A stretch of 64,000 nucleotides of DNA. It comes from Blastopirellula marina DSM 3645 (GTDB taxonomy: Bacteria > Planctomycetota > Planctomycetia > Pirellulales > Pirellulaceae). Within the stretch, counting starts at the first letter, position 1. Every line of letters begins with the position of its first letter. A model generated the notes under the pieces. The model worked only from the letters and a program-made list of their open reading frames with translations. It searched no databases and had not been told where the DNA came from. Below, in pieces: positions 10,073-18,346 of this stretch. The stretch covers positions 62,001 through 126,000 of the forward strand of contig NZ_AANZ01000002.1 of the NCBI RefSeq assembly GCF_000153105.1, in the 5' to 3' direction. A program made the translations under genes and the position numbers.

Positions 10073-10273
10073 TTAGCGTTCTTGGCGAATCGCTTTACCG
10101 AGCGAGTTCTTGGTCACAAAGGACGCATACTGCAGTTCCAGATCGAGCAGATGCTGGTCCATCCAAGCATCGATTTGTGCGATCGTTTCCGGCTCGGCGA
10201 CAATTTTGGTTTCGGCGACCATCGAAGTGGTCGAATTGCGAACTTCAGGATAGATCTTGCTGAACGATTTCAT
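10073..10273 (-). CDS. Small conserved-looking hypothetical protein (66 aa)
   Basis: The gene has a strong ribosome binding site (AGGAGG about 8 bases before the ATG on the minus strand), the main reason to accept it. The protein is hydrophilic and predicted mostly helical (ETIAQIDAWMDQHLLDLELQY), with no signal peptide and no cysteine. No domain is recognised. Confidence 0.65.
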   Translation of the reverse strand: MKSFSKIYPEVRNSTTSMVAETKIVAEPETIAQIDAWMDQHLLDLELQYASFVTKNSLGKAIRQER

Positions 10274-10843
10274 GGCGCTGGCCTCCTGAATAGGTATTCG
10301 CGTTCGATGCTAACTCATTAGTTCTACTGTCAGCACAATTCTGGACAGTGCAACCGGTGGACCATGTTCGCAGGTATTTTCCGCAACTGGCTCTTTTTGG
10401 GCCGCAACTCTCGAATTGATAAGCACTTCTGCATTTTCAAGTAAGCTCTACCGCTGACCGCCGGCGGGATCAACTGTGCCCAAAAGACAACAATGTGCCA
10501 TTTTGGTCAACATCGAACGCTGCGATTTGCGGCGACTTCGGAGCCAGCGAGATCGTTCTACGGCCAGAATCAGCCATTCTGGCGACCGGTAGTGATCCAA
10601 ACGATTATTCCTGCTTGTGGGGGAAGACGCCGATTCGCTATACGCACCCTCTTGGCGACTCGCATTGATTTTGGCGATTTTTTTTCAGGATCTTCTCGTT
10701 TCCTCCAATATCCTCTCAACCGCTGCGAAGACTTCCTTATGTCGGGCGTTTTTTTTCCGGAGCAGGGAATGAGCGAAACCACAAACCACGCTTGCTTGCA
10801 CAATCGCTGCCGGCAGCTCCGCAGTCACTGGGAGGGTATTTCG
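10274..10843. other. Long upstream region, no gene recognised
   Basis: About 570 bases separate the divergent genes at 10273 and 10844. The frame of the downstream gene stays open back to 10493, but the extra residues (Phe/Arg/Pro-rich) do not look like protein and a strong ribosome binding site sits just before 10844. T-rich stretches at 10675-10690 and 10745-10757 may belong to promoters. No operator is identified. Confidence 0.5.
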
Positions 10844-11692
10844 ATGTTTAAGAAGATGATTCTTGTGGGCGCCGGTTCCGCTATGGCGCTCGGACTTCTG
10901 TTTGGCCGCGACGCGATGAGCTACGTGGCCACCAGCTATGGTCGGCTTCATGACCAGGTCAAACAAAACGTGCCGATTGAGTTTGAACTCGATCGCGCCC
11001 ACCGGATGATCAATGATCTGACTCCGGAAATTCGCAGCAACATGCATCTGATCGCCAAGGAAGAGGTCGATGTCGATAAGCTGGCGCGCCAAGTCGCCAA
11101 GTTGAACGAAGGCCTCGCCCAGGACAAGCGAGAAGTTCTGCGGCTGAAAGCGGATCTGGATGACGGGTCGCAGACCTATCAATACGCCAGCCATCGCTAT
11201 AGTCGCGATCAAGTGAAGGCCGACCTGGCCGGTCGCTTCGAACGCTTCAAAACGCAGGATGCGACCCGCGAAAAACTGGACAGCATCTTGCGTGCTCGAC
11301 AGAAGGGACTCGACGCCGCTCGGGCCAAGCTCGACGGCATGTTGGTCGCCAAACGACAACTGGAGGTCGATGTCGAGAATCTGGAAGCTCGGCTGAAAAT
11401 GGTCGAAGTCGCTCAGACGACCAGCAGTTTCAAGTTTGACGACAGCCAACTGTCGCGCACCGAAAAATTGCTGGAAGATATCCAAACGCGAATCGAAGTC
11501 GCCGAGAAGCTCGTCTCCTCGGAAGGGTACTTTGCCGACGAGATTCAACTGGATGAAGTCGAAGTGAAGGACGTTTCGGACGAAGTCGCGACCTATTTCT
11601 CGTCGGGACAAGACGAGGAAATCGCGGTCGACCAACGCGTTCCGGCGATCGAGTTGACCAGCAAAAAGTCGCTCGAACCGAGCCTGAACTAA
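10844..11692 (+). CDS. Membrane-anchored coiled-coil protein
   Basis: The start is set at ATG 10844, preceded by GGGAGGG with 8-base spacing; the open frame upstream lacks protein character. The 282-residue product begins with a short hydrophobic anchor (ILVGAGSAMALGLLFG, about 6-21). A long Lys/Glu-rich alpha-helical region follows, predicted coiled coil (about 75-235), with heptad-like stretches such as KLARQVAKLNEGLAQ. The C-terminal 40 residues are acidic. The shape recalls PspA/IM30-like or Smc-like helical proteins, but no signature is clear. It is the first gene of the co-oriented signalling block. Confidence 0.8.
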   Translation: MFKKMILVGAGSAMALGLLFGRDAMSYVATSYGRLHDQVKQNVPIEFELDRAHRMINDLTPEIRSNMHLIAKEEVDVDKLARQVAKLNEGLAQDKREVLRLKADLDDGSQTYQYASHRYSRDQVKADLAGRFERFKTQDATREKLDSILRARQKGLDAARAKLDGMLVAKRQLEVDVENLEARLKMVEVAQTTSSFKFDDSQLSRTEKLLEDIQTRIEVAEKLVSSEGYFADEIQLDEVEVKDVSDEVATYFSSGQDEEIAVDQRVPAIELTSKKSLEPSLN

Positions 11693-11752
11693 CGATTCTG
11701 CGGGTAACGGCAATAACCGGCTGTCACCGGCGAATAACCATGGAGAGAAAAC

Positions 11753-11791
11753 GCGACGCGAAGAGGGTGAAAGCCCTCTTCGTAGCGTCGC
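11753..11791 (+). other. Long hairpin downstream of the coiled-coil gene
   Basis: Arms 11753-11767 and 11774-11791 pair over 15 bp with one 3-base bulge around a 6-base loop. No T-run follows on the plus strand, so it is not a standard intrinsic terminator. It may be a processing or attenuation structure between the coiled-coil gene and the FHA gene. Confidence 0.5.
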
Positions 11792-12038
11792 ATCTGGACC
11801 AAGGGCAAATTGGTCGGATGCCTGCGTGCGGCTGTCGAGGGGGATCGACGGCGAACAGCACGTGTTCGGGGGCCCTTTAACGAACTAAATTAGAATGAGA
11901 CGCACTCGTCACAACTCGCCGAACTCGGCAGCGCGGAAAGCGCGTCCCGGGCAAGTTTGGTTAGCGACGAGCGACGTCTCTTACGCGTCGGCCGTCCTTG
12001 AGACGCAGGTCGGCGATCAGACTGCACGGGAACGGGTC

Positions 12039-12668
12039 ATGAATCGATCATCGGCAGAGCCATTGGCCGAAGCGCCTTCGCGGCGTCAATTGTGGGTCGA
12101 TGGAGTGGGCGGCTTTTTGCTGCTGACTTCGCCGGACATATTGATCGGCCAAGCGACGCCGCAGAGCGGGGTCGACGTGCCGATCCTGGGCGACCTTAGT
12201 CGCCGCCATGCGTGGATTCGTCGACGCGGGTCAGAGTATGTCATCGAGCCGTTGGCCGAAGTTCGTCGGCGGGGAAAACTGCTGGAGCAGCCGACCGCGC
12301 TGTCGGATGGAGACCAGGTGCAACTAGGACGCAGCGTCGTCCTCAGTTTCCAGAAACGTCATCCGCTGAGCGCCAGCGCCGTGCTGCGATTGGTAAGCTC
12401 GCAACGGACCGAACCATCGACCGATGCGATTTTGCTGATGGCCGAAACCTGCATCCTGGGGCCGCGCAGCTGCAACCATGTCGTTTGCGGCGGCTGGAAA
12501 CAAGATGTGGTATTGTACAAGCAGGGAGAGGGGCTCCACGTTCGCTCTCCCGGCGCCTTTCAAGTGAACGGTCATGCGGTGCGCAACAAGTCGCCGTTGG
12601 CCGCCGACTGCTCGGTCCAGGGAGAAGACTTTTCGTTTTATTTGGAACGATTGGCCGCCAGCGCCTAA
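12039..12668 (+). CDS. FHA-like domain protein
   Basis: The frame opens at ATG 11895, but the first 48 residues are Arg-rich and poorly protein-like; ATG 12039, just before the recognisable domain, is preferred (209 residues). Residues about 20-110 resemble an FHA fold: ILIGQA, DLSRRHAWIRRRG (Ser-Arg-Arg-His core) and SDGDQVQLGRS. A second, weaker repeat occupies 120-205 (CILGPRSCNHVVCGG, FQVNGHAV). The canonical STNGT loop is absent, so phosphopeptide binding is uncertain. It lies 16 bases before the Ser/Thr kinase gene, probably in the same operon, which suggests it serves that kinase. Confidence 0.8.
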   Translation: MNRSSAEPLAEAPSRRQLWVDGVGGFLLLTSPDILIGQATPQSGVDVPILGDLSRRHAWIRRRGSEYVIEPLAEVRRRGKLLEQPTALSDGDQVQLGRSVVLSFQKRHPLSASAVLRLVSSQRTEPSTDAILLMAETCILGPRSCNHVVCGGWKQDVVLYKQGEGLHVRSPGAFQVNGHAVRNKSPLAADCSVQGEDFSFYLERLAASA

Positions 12669-12684
12669 CCGAGGGTGCAATGAG

Positions 12685-14757
12685 ATGTTGGGGAATGTCT
12701 CCGACGGCCAGATAGCGGGGAAACATTCGATGCGCGATCAAGCCGCGACGTTAGAGCCAGAAGAGGAAAAGCAGCCTAAGATGCAGCAACAACCTCCACA
12801 GGCCGAGCATCGCCCGCGAGGGGGAACGATGAAATTTACCTATGCCAGCGGGTCGAAGCCCTTAGACGGCTTCACCATCAAACGAGGCGTCGGCTCCGGG
12901 GGCTTCGGCGAAGTCTTCTATGCGCTTTCGGACGCCGGCAAAGAGGTCGCCCTCAAACATATCCAACGCAATCTCGATATCGAGATGCGCGGCGTCACGC
13001 ATTGCTTGAATCTCAAGCACCCGCACTTGGTCGCGCTGTTCGATATTCGCTACGACGACGCCGGCGAAGGCTGGGTCGTGATGGAATACGTACGCGGCGA
13101 AAATCTGAAAGAGATCCTCGATCGCCGTCCTAACGGCCTGCCGCCGGAAGAAGCGATTCGCTGGTTCCGTCCGATCGCCGCCGCGGTCGGCTATCTGCAC
13201 GATCACGGCATCGTCCATCGCGACTTGAAGCCCGGCAATATTTTCAACGACGCCGGCACGATCAAGATCGGCGACTACGGCCTCTCAAAATTCATCTCGG
13301 TCAGCCGCCGTAGCGGACAAACCGAAAGCGTCGGGACCTTCCACTACATGGCGCCCGAAATCGGCAAAGGGGTCTACGGCAAAGAGATCGACATCTACGC
13401 TCTCGGCATCTTGCTGCACGAGATCTTGACCGGTCGCGTTCCGTTTGAAGGGGAAAGCAGCCAAGAGATCATCATGAAGCACCTGACCGCCGAGCCCGAA
13501 CTGCGCGGCGTACCCGAGCCGTTTCGCACCACGATCGCCCAGGCGCTGCACAAAGATCCGACCAAACGAACCAGCACCGTCGAAGAGATGCTGGCCAATC
13601 TAGGCGTCTCGAAAAACGAATCGGTCGTCGCGTCATTGCATGACAACGTCACGATCCAGAATCATGCGCCTGGCCATGCCGAAAATCCGCCGTCGCAGTC
13701 GATCGGAGCCGCCGATGATCGCGATCCCATTCACCGTGCGATGACAGGAGCCGTCCAATCCGTCTCCCACTGGTGGAACAACGACAACATCAGTTTGTTC
13801 CCCAAGGTCTTGGTGCTGGCCGCCTGTTCGATCGCGCTGATCACCAATCTTGGTTGGTTGGCGCCGCTCGGTTTTCTCGCCGCCGCGGCCTACATGGCCT
13901 ACCTCCTGGGACGCACCATTTACCTGCACATGAGCGACGCGCCGAGCAAAACGCCGATCACCGAGTATTCGCCGTATCATCCCGTGGTGATGACGCGCAA
14001 AGAACGAGCTCGCCAGTCGCGGAAACAAAAAAGGACGCGTCGCGAACGAGAACGCGCAGCGTTGGCCGCGATCCCGCTCGATCTGCGGATGAAAAGCTTG
14101 ATCGGCTCGTTTTTGATCAGCGCGATTTCGGCGGCGGTGATCTCGTTGCTGGCGTTGGTGCTCGGCGGAGTCTCGATCGAAGCGCCCCTCGCGACCTGGG
14201 CGCCGCTGTTCGGCTGGCTGACCATCATGACCATTTGCGCCTCGTGGAGCGTGCTGCTGCTGGGCAAACTGTGGGAACCAAGTAGCGGCGATCCCTGGCT
14301 GCGTCGCTTCGCGATGGTCGGCGTTGGACTGCTGCTAGGCATGATCGGCTACACCGCCGGCAATACGTTGTTGCTAGAAATGCCGATTTCCGCAGCCGGG
14401 ATCGAAACGAGCAGCGGTTGGCATGAGAACCTGAACCTACGCGGTTGGTTTCAATCGGTTCATCAATCGCCGTCGGCCAGCACGTTTGCGATCGTGTTCG
14501 CCGCGCAGTTTGGACTCCTCCGTTGGTGGAAGCAAGCCGACCCGCTTCGCAAGACGCGGCTAAGCCTGTGGACGATCGGATTTACGGTGTTAACTTCGGC
14601 GGTGGTCAACTACTTCTGCCCGTTCATTCAGCCGTGGGGGATGATTCTGGTCGGCGCGACATCGCTGGTCGTGCAAATCTCGGCCCCGTGGTACAGTCTC
14701 CGAGAGCGAGACGAACTACGTCAGTCACAGCAGATCAACGCCGAGACTTCGGCGTAA
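12685..14757 (+). CDS. Transmembrane Ser/Thr protein kinase (DYG variant)
   Basis: The start is placed at ATG 12685, after a GAGGG site; ATG 12730 is an alternative. The 690-residue protein has a Hanks-type kinase domain (about 62-320): Gly loop GVGSGGFGEVF (68-78), VALK with Lys91, probable alpha-C Glu100, HRDLKPGN (178-185), DYG (197-199) in place of DFG, and MAPE (222-225). All catalytic residues are present, so it should be active. From about 395 the protein is membrane-embedded, with roughly eight hydrophobic segments separated by a basic loop (RKERARQSRKQKR). Most bacterial kinases have one membrane helix, so the multi-pass C-terminus is unusual. It follows the FHA gene and precedes tiny membrane-protein genes and a sigma factor. 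Confidence 0.92.
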   Translation: MLGNVSDGQIAGKHSMRDQAATLEPEEEKQPKMQQQPPQAEHRPRGGTMKFTYASGSKPLDGFTIKRGVGSGGFGEVFYALSDAGKEVALKHIQRNLDIEMRGVTHCLNLKHPHLVALFDIRYDDAGEGWVVMEYVRGENLKEILDRRPNGLPPEEAIRWFRPIAAAVGYLHDHGIVHRDLKPGNIFNDAGTIKIGDYGLSKFISVSRRSGQTESVGTFHYMAPEIGKGVYGKEIDIYALGILLHEILTGRVPFEGESSQEIIMKHLTAEPELRGVPEPFRTTIAQALHKDPTKRTSTVEEMLANLGVSKNESVVASLHDNVTIQNHAPGHAENPPSQSIGAADDRDPIHRAMTGAVQSVSHWWNNDNISLFPKVLVLAACSIALITNLGWLAPLGFLAAAAYMAYLLGRTIYLHMSDAPSKTPITEYSPYHPVVMTRKERARQSRKQKRTRRERERAALAAIPLDLRMKSLIGSFLISAISAAVISLLALVLGGVSIEAPLATWAPLFGWLTIMTICASWSVLLLGKLWEPSSGDPWLRRFAMVGVGLLLGMIGYTAGNTLLLEMPISAAGIETSSGWHENLNLRGWFQSVHQSPSASTFAIVFAAQFGLLRWWKQADPLRKTRLSLWTIGFTVLTSAVVNYFCPFIQPWGMILVGATSLVVQISAPWYSLRERDELRQSQQINAETSA

Positions 14758-14778
14758 AAGAACAGGAGCAGATGAGGA

Positions 14779-14809
14779 GGCGAAAATGGGGTCAGGTCCC
14801 ATTTTCGCC
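14779..14809 (+). repeat. Palindromic REP-like hairpin
   Basis: A perfect 12-bp inverted repeat (14779-14790 with 14798-14809) around the loop GTCAGGT. The core reads AATGGGGTCAGGTCCCATT. Palindromes of the GGGGTCAG..CCC type are widespread REP-like elements in bacterial genomes (recalled knowledge, not checked here). It lies between the kinase gene and the first tiny membrane-protein gene and may affect mRNA stability or termination. Confidence 0.55.
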
Positions 14810-14896
14810 GTGGCCATTTTCTCGGCGGCCCATTCGCCGGCTCGAATCAATCCGATCAAGATTCATCATCCGATGGTTACCACACAAATCTGGGCT

Positions 14897-14995
14897 ATGA
14901 ACATCTTATTACTACTGGGAGTCGCCGGAGCTCTGGCCGTGAGTGCGATTATTGTCGTGATCATCATCGCGGCGGTTTCGCGACGGAAGCAGTAA
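14897..14995 (+). CDS. Tiny single-helix membrane protein (32 aa)
   Basis: The predicted peptide is one transmembrane helix (NILLLLGVAGALAVSAII and onward, about 2-26) with a basic tail SRRKQ, so the C-terminus should face the cytoplasm. ATG 14873 in the same frame is an alternative start (40 aa). There is no good ribosome binding site for either. The main support is the membrane-protein composition and a second gene of the same design 36 bases downstream. Confidence 0.5.
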   Translation: MNILLLLGVAGALAVSAIIVVIIIAAVSRRKQ

Positions 14996-15031
14996 ATGCG
15001 GGGATCAGGATTAACAACGAAGGTTTGAATC

Positions 15032-15142
15032 ATGGGAATCGGAATACTCGAACTGCTGATTGTTGGCGTTATCGGCGCGGGCATGGTTGTCGGTTTATTG
15101 GTGGCGGTGATCTTCGTCGTAAAGCTGGCGCAAAAAAAGTAA
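15032..15142 (+). CDS. Tiny single-helix membrane protein (36 aa)
   Basis: A short gene ATG 15032 to TAA 15140-15142, with GAAGG about 8 bases before the start. The peptide is one long Gly/Val-rich helix (about 5-31; GVIGAGMVVGLLVAVIFVV) with the basic tail KLAQKK. The layout (short N-terminus, one helix, positive C-terminus) matches the gene just upstream although the sequences differ. Such peptides often modulate a larger membrane protein; here the candidates are the multi-pass kinase upstream and the membrane protein downstream. The role is inferred from position only. Confidence 0.6.
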   Translation: MGIGILELLIVGVIGAGMVVGLLVAVIFVVKLAQKK

Positions 15143-15227
15143 AAGAATCTCGCGTCCGCCTCCAAGATTGGTCGCTGCGAGGCGAATCTGTGTTAGAGAC
15201 GCAGTATTCTTTCGACGGGATCCATTC

Positions 15228-16259
15228 ATGTCATCGGCAATTCAACTAACGCAATCGGCTGTTTGGCTTGGTCAGATGCCGGTCCGTGAAAATGTCGCCG
15301 CTACGCCGATATTCATCGTCTTGCTTCTGGGCGCACTGACGATCGGCTTTTTGGTCATCCTGTTGGCGGCGATCTTCGGTCGTTGGAAGACGCTCGCGGC
15401 GTTCCTCTTTTTCGGCGTCTTTGGGCTGATCACGATGGCGCTGTTGAGTCTGGTCGCGATTCGCGTCGAGACGCGTTCTGAAGTTTCTGACCATTACGGC
15501 AATCGATCGACAATTACGGCCACACGACATTCTCAAGTTGCCGTCGAAGCGCCTCGACGCGTAACGCCGTCGCCGCCGATTGAACTTCCCGCTTCCCCTG
15601 CTTCGCCCTCGGCGTCCCCAAAATCGGTCGTCAAAGCTGTGGGTGACGCCTTGTTCAACACCTTCGTCCAACCGGCCGTCAGCTCGATCCAAGACGCGCG
15701 TTCTTCTTCCATCATTCCGCCGGGCCGCCCTGCGTGGGTCGATCAAGAGCCGGAGTCGAGAGACGGCGTCGATTACGTTTCAATCGCGACCGGGCCCTAC
15801 ACAAGCTCGACCGAGTGCTACAAGGCTCTCAAACTACTGACGCACGAAGCGGTCGCAGAACAAGCGGCGCTGGTGCTCGGGGGCGAACAAAACGCGCGGC
15901 GCGTCCCGCTCGATGACAAATTCATCGCCGACAACGTCCATTTGCAGACCTACAAAGAGTCGCTCGAAACGTCGGTCGGACCGATGCAGCAGTGGCATTC
16001 GTTTTTGCAGTTCAATGAACAATTTCGGCGCGAACTGGAATCTCGCTGGAAACAAGTGCAGCAAGTCACGCGTTTGACCTACGCCGGAGCCCTGTTCGCC
16101 AGCATTCTGGCGGTGCTCGGAGTTCTTTACGGCGCGCTTTCTTACAATGCGGCGACCGGCGGACGATATCGGGCAAGGTTGCAGACGATCGCCGGGGCGG
16201 CGATAATGGGCGTAGTCGGCGGGGCGATCCTGCTGACGCAATGGTACCCGCCGATTTAG
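15228..16259 (+). CDS. Multi-pass membrane protein of unknown function
   Basis: ATG 15228 is chosen because the in-frame extension to 15168 has no protein character. The 343-residue protein has two N-terminal hydrophobic helices (about 28-50 and 55-79), a soluble middle region of about 190 residues and two C-terminal helices (about 280-300 and 315-338). The soluble part begins with a Pro/Ser-rich linker (VEAPRRVTPSPPIELPAS) followed by a predicted helical region. No domain is recognised. It lies between the tiny membrane-protein genes and the sigma factor gene, all on the same strand. Confidence 0.75.
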   Translation: MSSAIQLTQSAVWLGQMPVRENVAATPIFIVLLLGALTIGFLVILLAAIFGRWKTLAAFLFFGVFGLITMALLSLVAIRVETRSEVSDHYGNRSTITATRHSQVAVEAPRRVTPSPPIELPASPASPSASPKSVVKAVGDALFNTFVQPAVSSIQDARSSSIIPPGRPAWVDQEPESRDGVDYVSIATGPYTSSTECYKALKLLTHEAVAEQAALVLGGEQNARRVPLDDKFIADNVHLQTYKESLETSVGPMQQWHSFLQFNEQFRRELESRWKQVQQVTRLTYAGALFASILAVLGVLYGALSYNAATGGRYRARLQTIAGAAIMGVVGGAILLTQWYPPI

Positions 16260-16335
16260 TCCGCAGAATGGGCGTCGTCTGAGACGGCCGCGGCGGAGAA
16301 GCGGCTGCTCCTCTTTACCGCCCAAACTGCCGCCT

Positions 16336-16983
16336 ATGTCCGACAATTCTGAATCTGACTTCCTCTTGATCGAGCGGATCCGAGCTGGAGATGCTGACGC
16401 GTGGGGTGATTTAATCGGCCGTTACGAAGGCCGCTTGCTCGCCTTCGCCGAGAGTCGCTTGCGCCGCCGAGCCCCCAGCGAAGATGTAGTGCAAGAAACA
16501 TTCATCGGCTTCCTGAACAGCCTGCCCAACTACGACGGCAAGCGCGCATTAGAAAGCTATCTCTTCGCGATCTGCGCCTACAAGCTGACCGATCATCTGC
16601 GGCGCGAAGGTCGTCGCCCAACGTTGCCCATTCATACCGGCGGCGACGGTTCGAGCGACAACTGGGAACTGCCAGGCACGCATCGAGCGGCGTCGAGCAT
16701 CGCTCGCAGCGGCGAACGACGCAATCTGGAAGAAGCGGCGCTGATCGAAGCGATTCAAGGCCAACTCGACCATTGGCGCAGCCGGGGAGACTGGGCGAAG
16801 ATCAAATCGCTCGAACTAATCATGGTGCGCGGCGTCAGCAACAAAGAGATCGAAGAGATGCTAGAGCTTGGTCGAAACAGCGTCGCTAGCTACAAGAATG
16901 ACTTTCTGGCGAAACTTCGAGCGGCCGTGCGGAAACAGGGCCTGAACGAGGAGGTCTTCCCAGAACTTTACGAAACGAGCTAA
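16336..16983 (+). CDS. RNA polymerase sigma-70 family (ECF-like) sigma factor
   Basis: A 215-residue protein. Sigma region 2 is at about 10-95: DADAWGDLIGRYEGRL, the -10-recognition helix with SEDVVQETFIGFLNSLP, then YLFAICAYKLTDHLRRE. A linker with extra Gly/Ser follows, then a region 4 helix-turn-helix at about 150-205 (VRGVSNKEIEEMLELG and RNSVASYKNDFLAKLR). The region 4 sequence departs from ordinary ECF factors and resembles planctomycete-type sigma factors. It precedes an AIM24 gene and a Zn-finger-like protein that is a candidate anti-sigma factor. Confidence 0.87.
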   Translation: MSDNSESDFLLIERIRAGDADAWGDLIGRYEGRLLAFAESRLRRRAPSEDVVQETFIGFLNSLPNYDGKRALESYLFAICAYKLTDHLRREGRRPTLPIHTGGDGSSDNWELPGTHRAASSIARSGERRNLEEAALIEAIQGQLDHWRSRGDWAKIKSLELIMVRGVSNKEIEEMLELGRNSVASYKNDFLAKLRAAVRKQGLNEEVFPELYETS

Positions 16984-17098
16984 GTTTCGCCAGCTTACCA
17001 CGAATCACTACTCATCTGGTTGGCGTTGTCGGCAAACGCAACGTCCAGCGGAACCCAACTTCTCATCACCGCAGCCTAATCCAATTTCGGGGGAAATC

Positions 17099-17806
17099 AT
17101 GAGCACTGCTGACGTCGATAACCGCTACACCTTGCGCGAATTTGTCGAGCAAACCCGCCAACGCGATCGTGGGCAAGGCATTTTTGAGATGGAAAGCGCT
17201 CGCTTGCTAGAGGTCAACCTGAATGGGATGGTGTGGACCAAGATGGGCTCGATGGTCTCGTATCTCGGCAACATCAAGTTCGAGCGGGAAGGGGTCTTTG
17301 AAAAAGGGCTCGGCGGTTTTCTGAAGAAAGCAGTCACCGGCGAAGGCGCCAAGTTGACCAAAGCGTCCGGACAAGGGCGTCTCTATCTGGCCGACTACGG
17401 CAAGAAAGTGCAGATCTTGAAGCTGGAAAACGAATCGATCGTCGTTAACGGCAACGATATTCTCGCCTTCGAGCCCACCATCGAATGGGACATCAAGATG
17501 ATGAAGCGGGTCTCATCGATGCTTGCTGGGGGGCTGTTTCAGGTCAACTTGCAAGGAACCGGCCTGGTCGCAATCACCACGCATTACGAACCGCTAACGC
17601 TAGTCGTCACCCCCGATAACCCGGTCTACACCGACCCGAACGCGACCGTCGCTTGGAGCGGCACCTTAGAGCCCAACTTGCGAACCGACGTTTCGCTGAA
17701 GACCTTCTTTGGCCGCGGCAGCGGCGAATCGTTCCAGATGGAATTTCGCGGCAACGGCTTTGTCGTCATTCAGCCTTACGAAGAGTTCTATCACGCCGAA
17801 GCGTAA
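17099..17806 (+). CDS. AIM24 family protein
   Basis: The 235-residue protein begins with ATG 17099 behind a GGGGGAAA site. It matches the AIM24 beta-rich fold: FEMESARLLEVNLNGMVWTKMGSMV, YLADYGKKVQILKL, ENESIVVNGNDILAFEPTIEWDI and a C-terminal GNGFVVIQPYEE. Bacterial AIM24 proteins form TRAP-like beta-barrel folds of unclear function. There is no signal peptide, so it is probably cytoplasmic. Its place between a sigma factor and a probable anti-sigma factor suggests involvement in this regulatory unit, but this is inference from position. Confidence 0.88.
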   Translation: MSTADVDNRYTLREFVEQTRQRDRGQGIFEMESARLLEVNLNGMVWTKMGSMVSYLGNIKFEREGVFEKGLGGFLKKAVTGEGAKLTKASGQGRLYLADYGKKVQILKLENESIVVNGNDILAFEPTIEWDIKMMKRVSSMLAGGLFQVNLQGTGLVAITTHYEPLTLVVTPDNPVYTDPNATVAWSGTLEPNLRTDVSLKTFFGRGSGESFQMEFRGNGFVVIQPYEEFYHAEA

Positions 17807-17856
17807 GCTTCGCTAGTTTTTATCGACGTCCAGAGTTGCAGGAGTAAGTGTCGTCT

Positions 17857-18264
17857 ATGACGCGGCCCATCACCAGAACCGAGCTAGAAGCCTATCTCGA
17901 CGAGGCGCTCCCCGTCGAGCGGATGGCCGAGATCGAGCAAACGCTCCGCGAGAAGCCGGAGCTGTCGCAGCAGCTTTTGCAAATCAACGGACGTCGCGAC
18001 GCCGGCGTTCATACGATCGGCGAAATTTGGCGACGACATCGGCTGACCTGTCCCAATCGCGAAACGCTCGGCAGTTATCTGCTGCAAGTTCTGGACGAAG
18101 CAGAAGTGGACTACATCCGCTTTCACCTCGAAACGGTCGGCTGCCGCATTTGCCAAGCGAACCTGCACGACCTGGCGTCGCAACAAGAATCGCAAACGGA
18201 CGACGCCAATCCACGCCGACAGAAGTACTTTCAGTCGTCCGTCGGCCGCTTGAAGGGAGAGTAG
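17857..18264 (+). CDS. Probable anti-sigma factor (zinc-finger-like)
   Basis: Start ATG 17857, with AGGAG 12 bases upstream; GTG 17848 in the same frame is possible. The 135-residue protein opens with a helix typical of anti-sigma factors (LEAYLDEALPVERMAEIEQ). It then has a Cys/His cluster: a single Cys in LTCPNRE and, later, RFHLETVGCRICQANL with H-x5-C-x2-C spacing, similar to but not identical with the H-x3-C-x2-C of ZAS domains. There is no transmembrane segment, so any control of the sigma factor encoded about 0.9 kb upstream would be cytoplasmic. Confidence 0.65.
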   Translation: MTRPITRTELEAYLDEALPVERMAEIEQTLREKPELSQQLLQINGRRDAGVHTIGEIWRRHRLTCPNRETLGSYLLQVLDEAEVDYIRFHLETVGCRICQANLHDLASQQESQTDDANPRRQKYFQSSVGRLKGE

Positions 18265-18290
18265 CGCACGACGGCGCCTATCGACAAATA

Positions 18291-18320
18291 AACCGCCGGC
18301 AGAACGGAACTGCGGCGGTT
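18291..18320 (-). terminator. Intrinsic terminator between convergent genes
   Basis: Arms AACCGCCGGCAG and CTGCGGCGGTT pair with one bulged G around AACGGAA. On the minus strand the hairpin is followed by TTTATTTG, so it best serves the lipoprotein gene ending at 18347. On the plus strand it may also slow transcription leaving the anti-sigma gene. Confidence 0.7.
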
Positions 18321-18346
18321 GGTGAAGATGCGGTTACATTGCCTGC

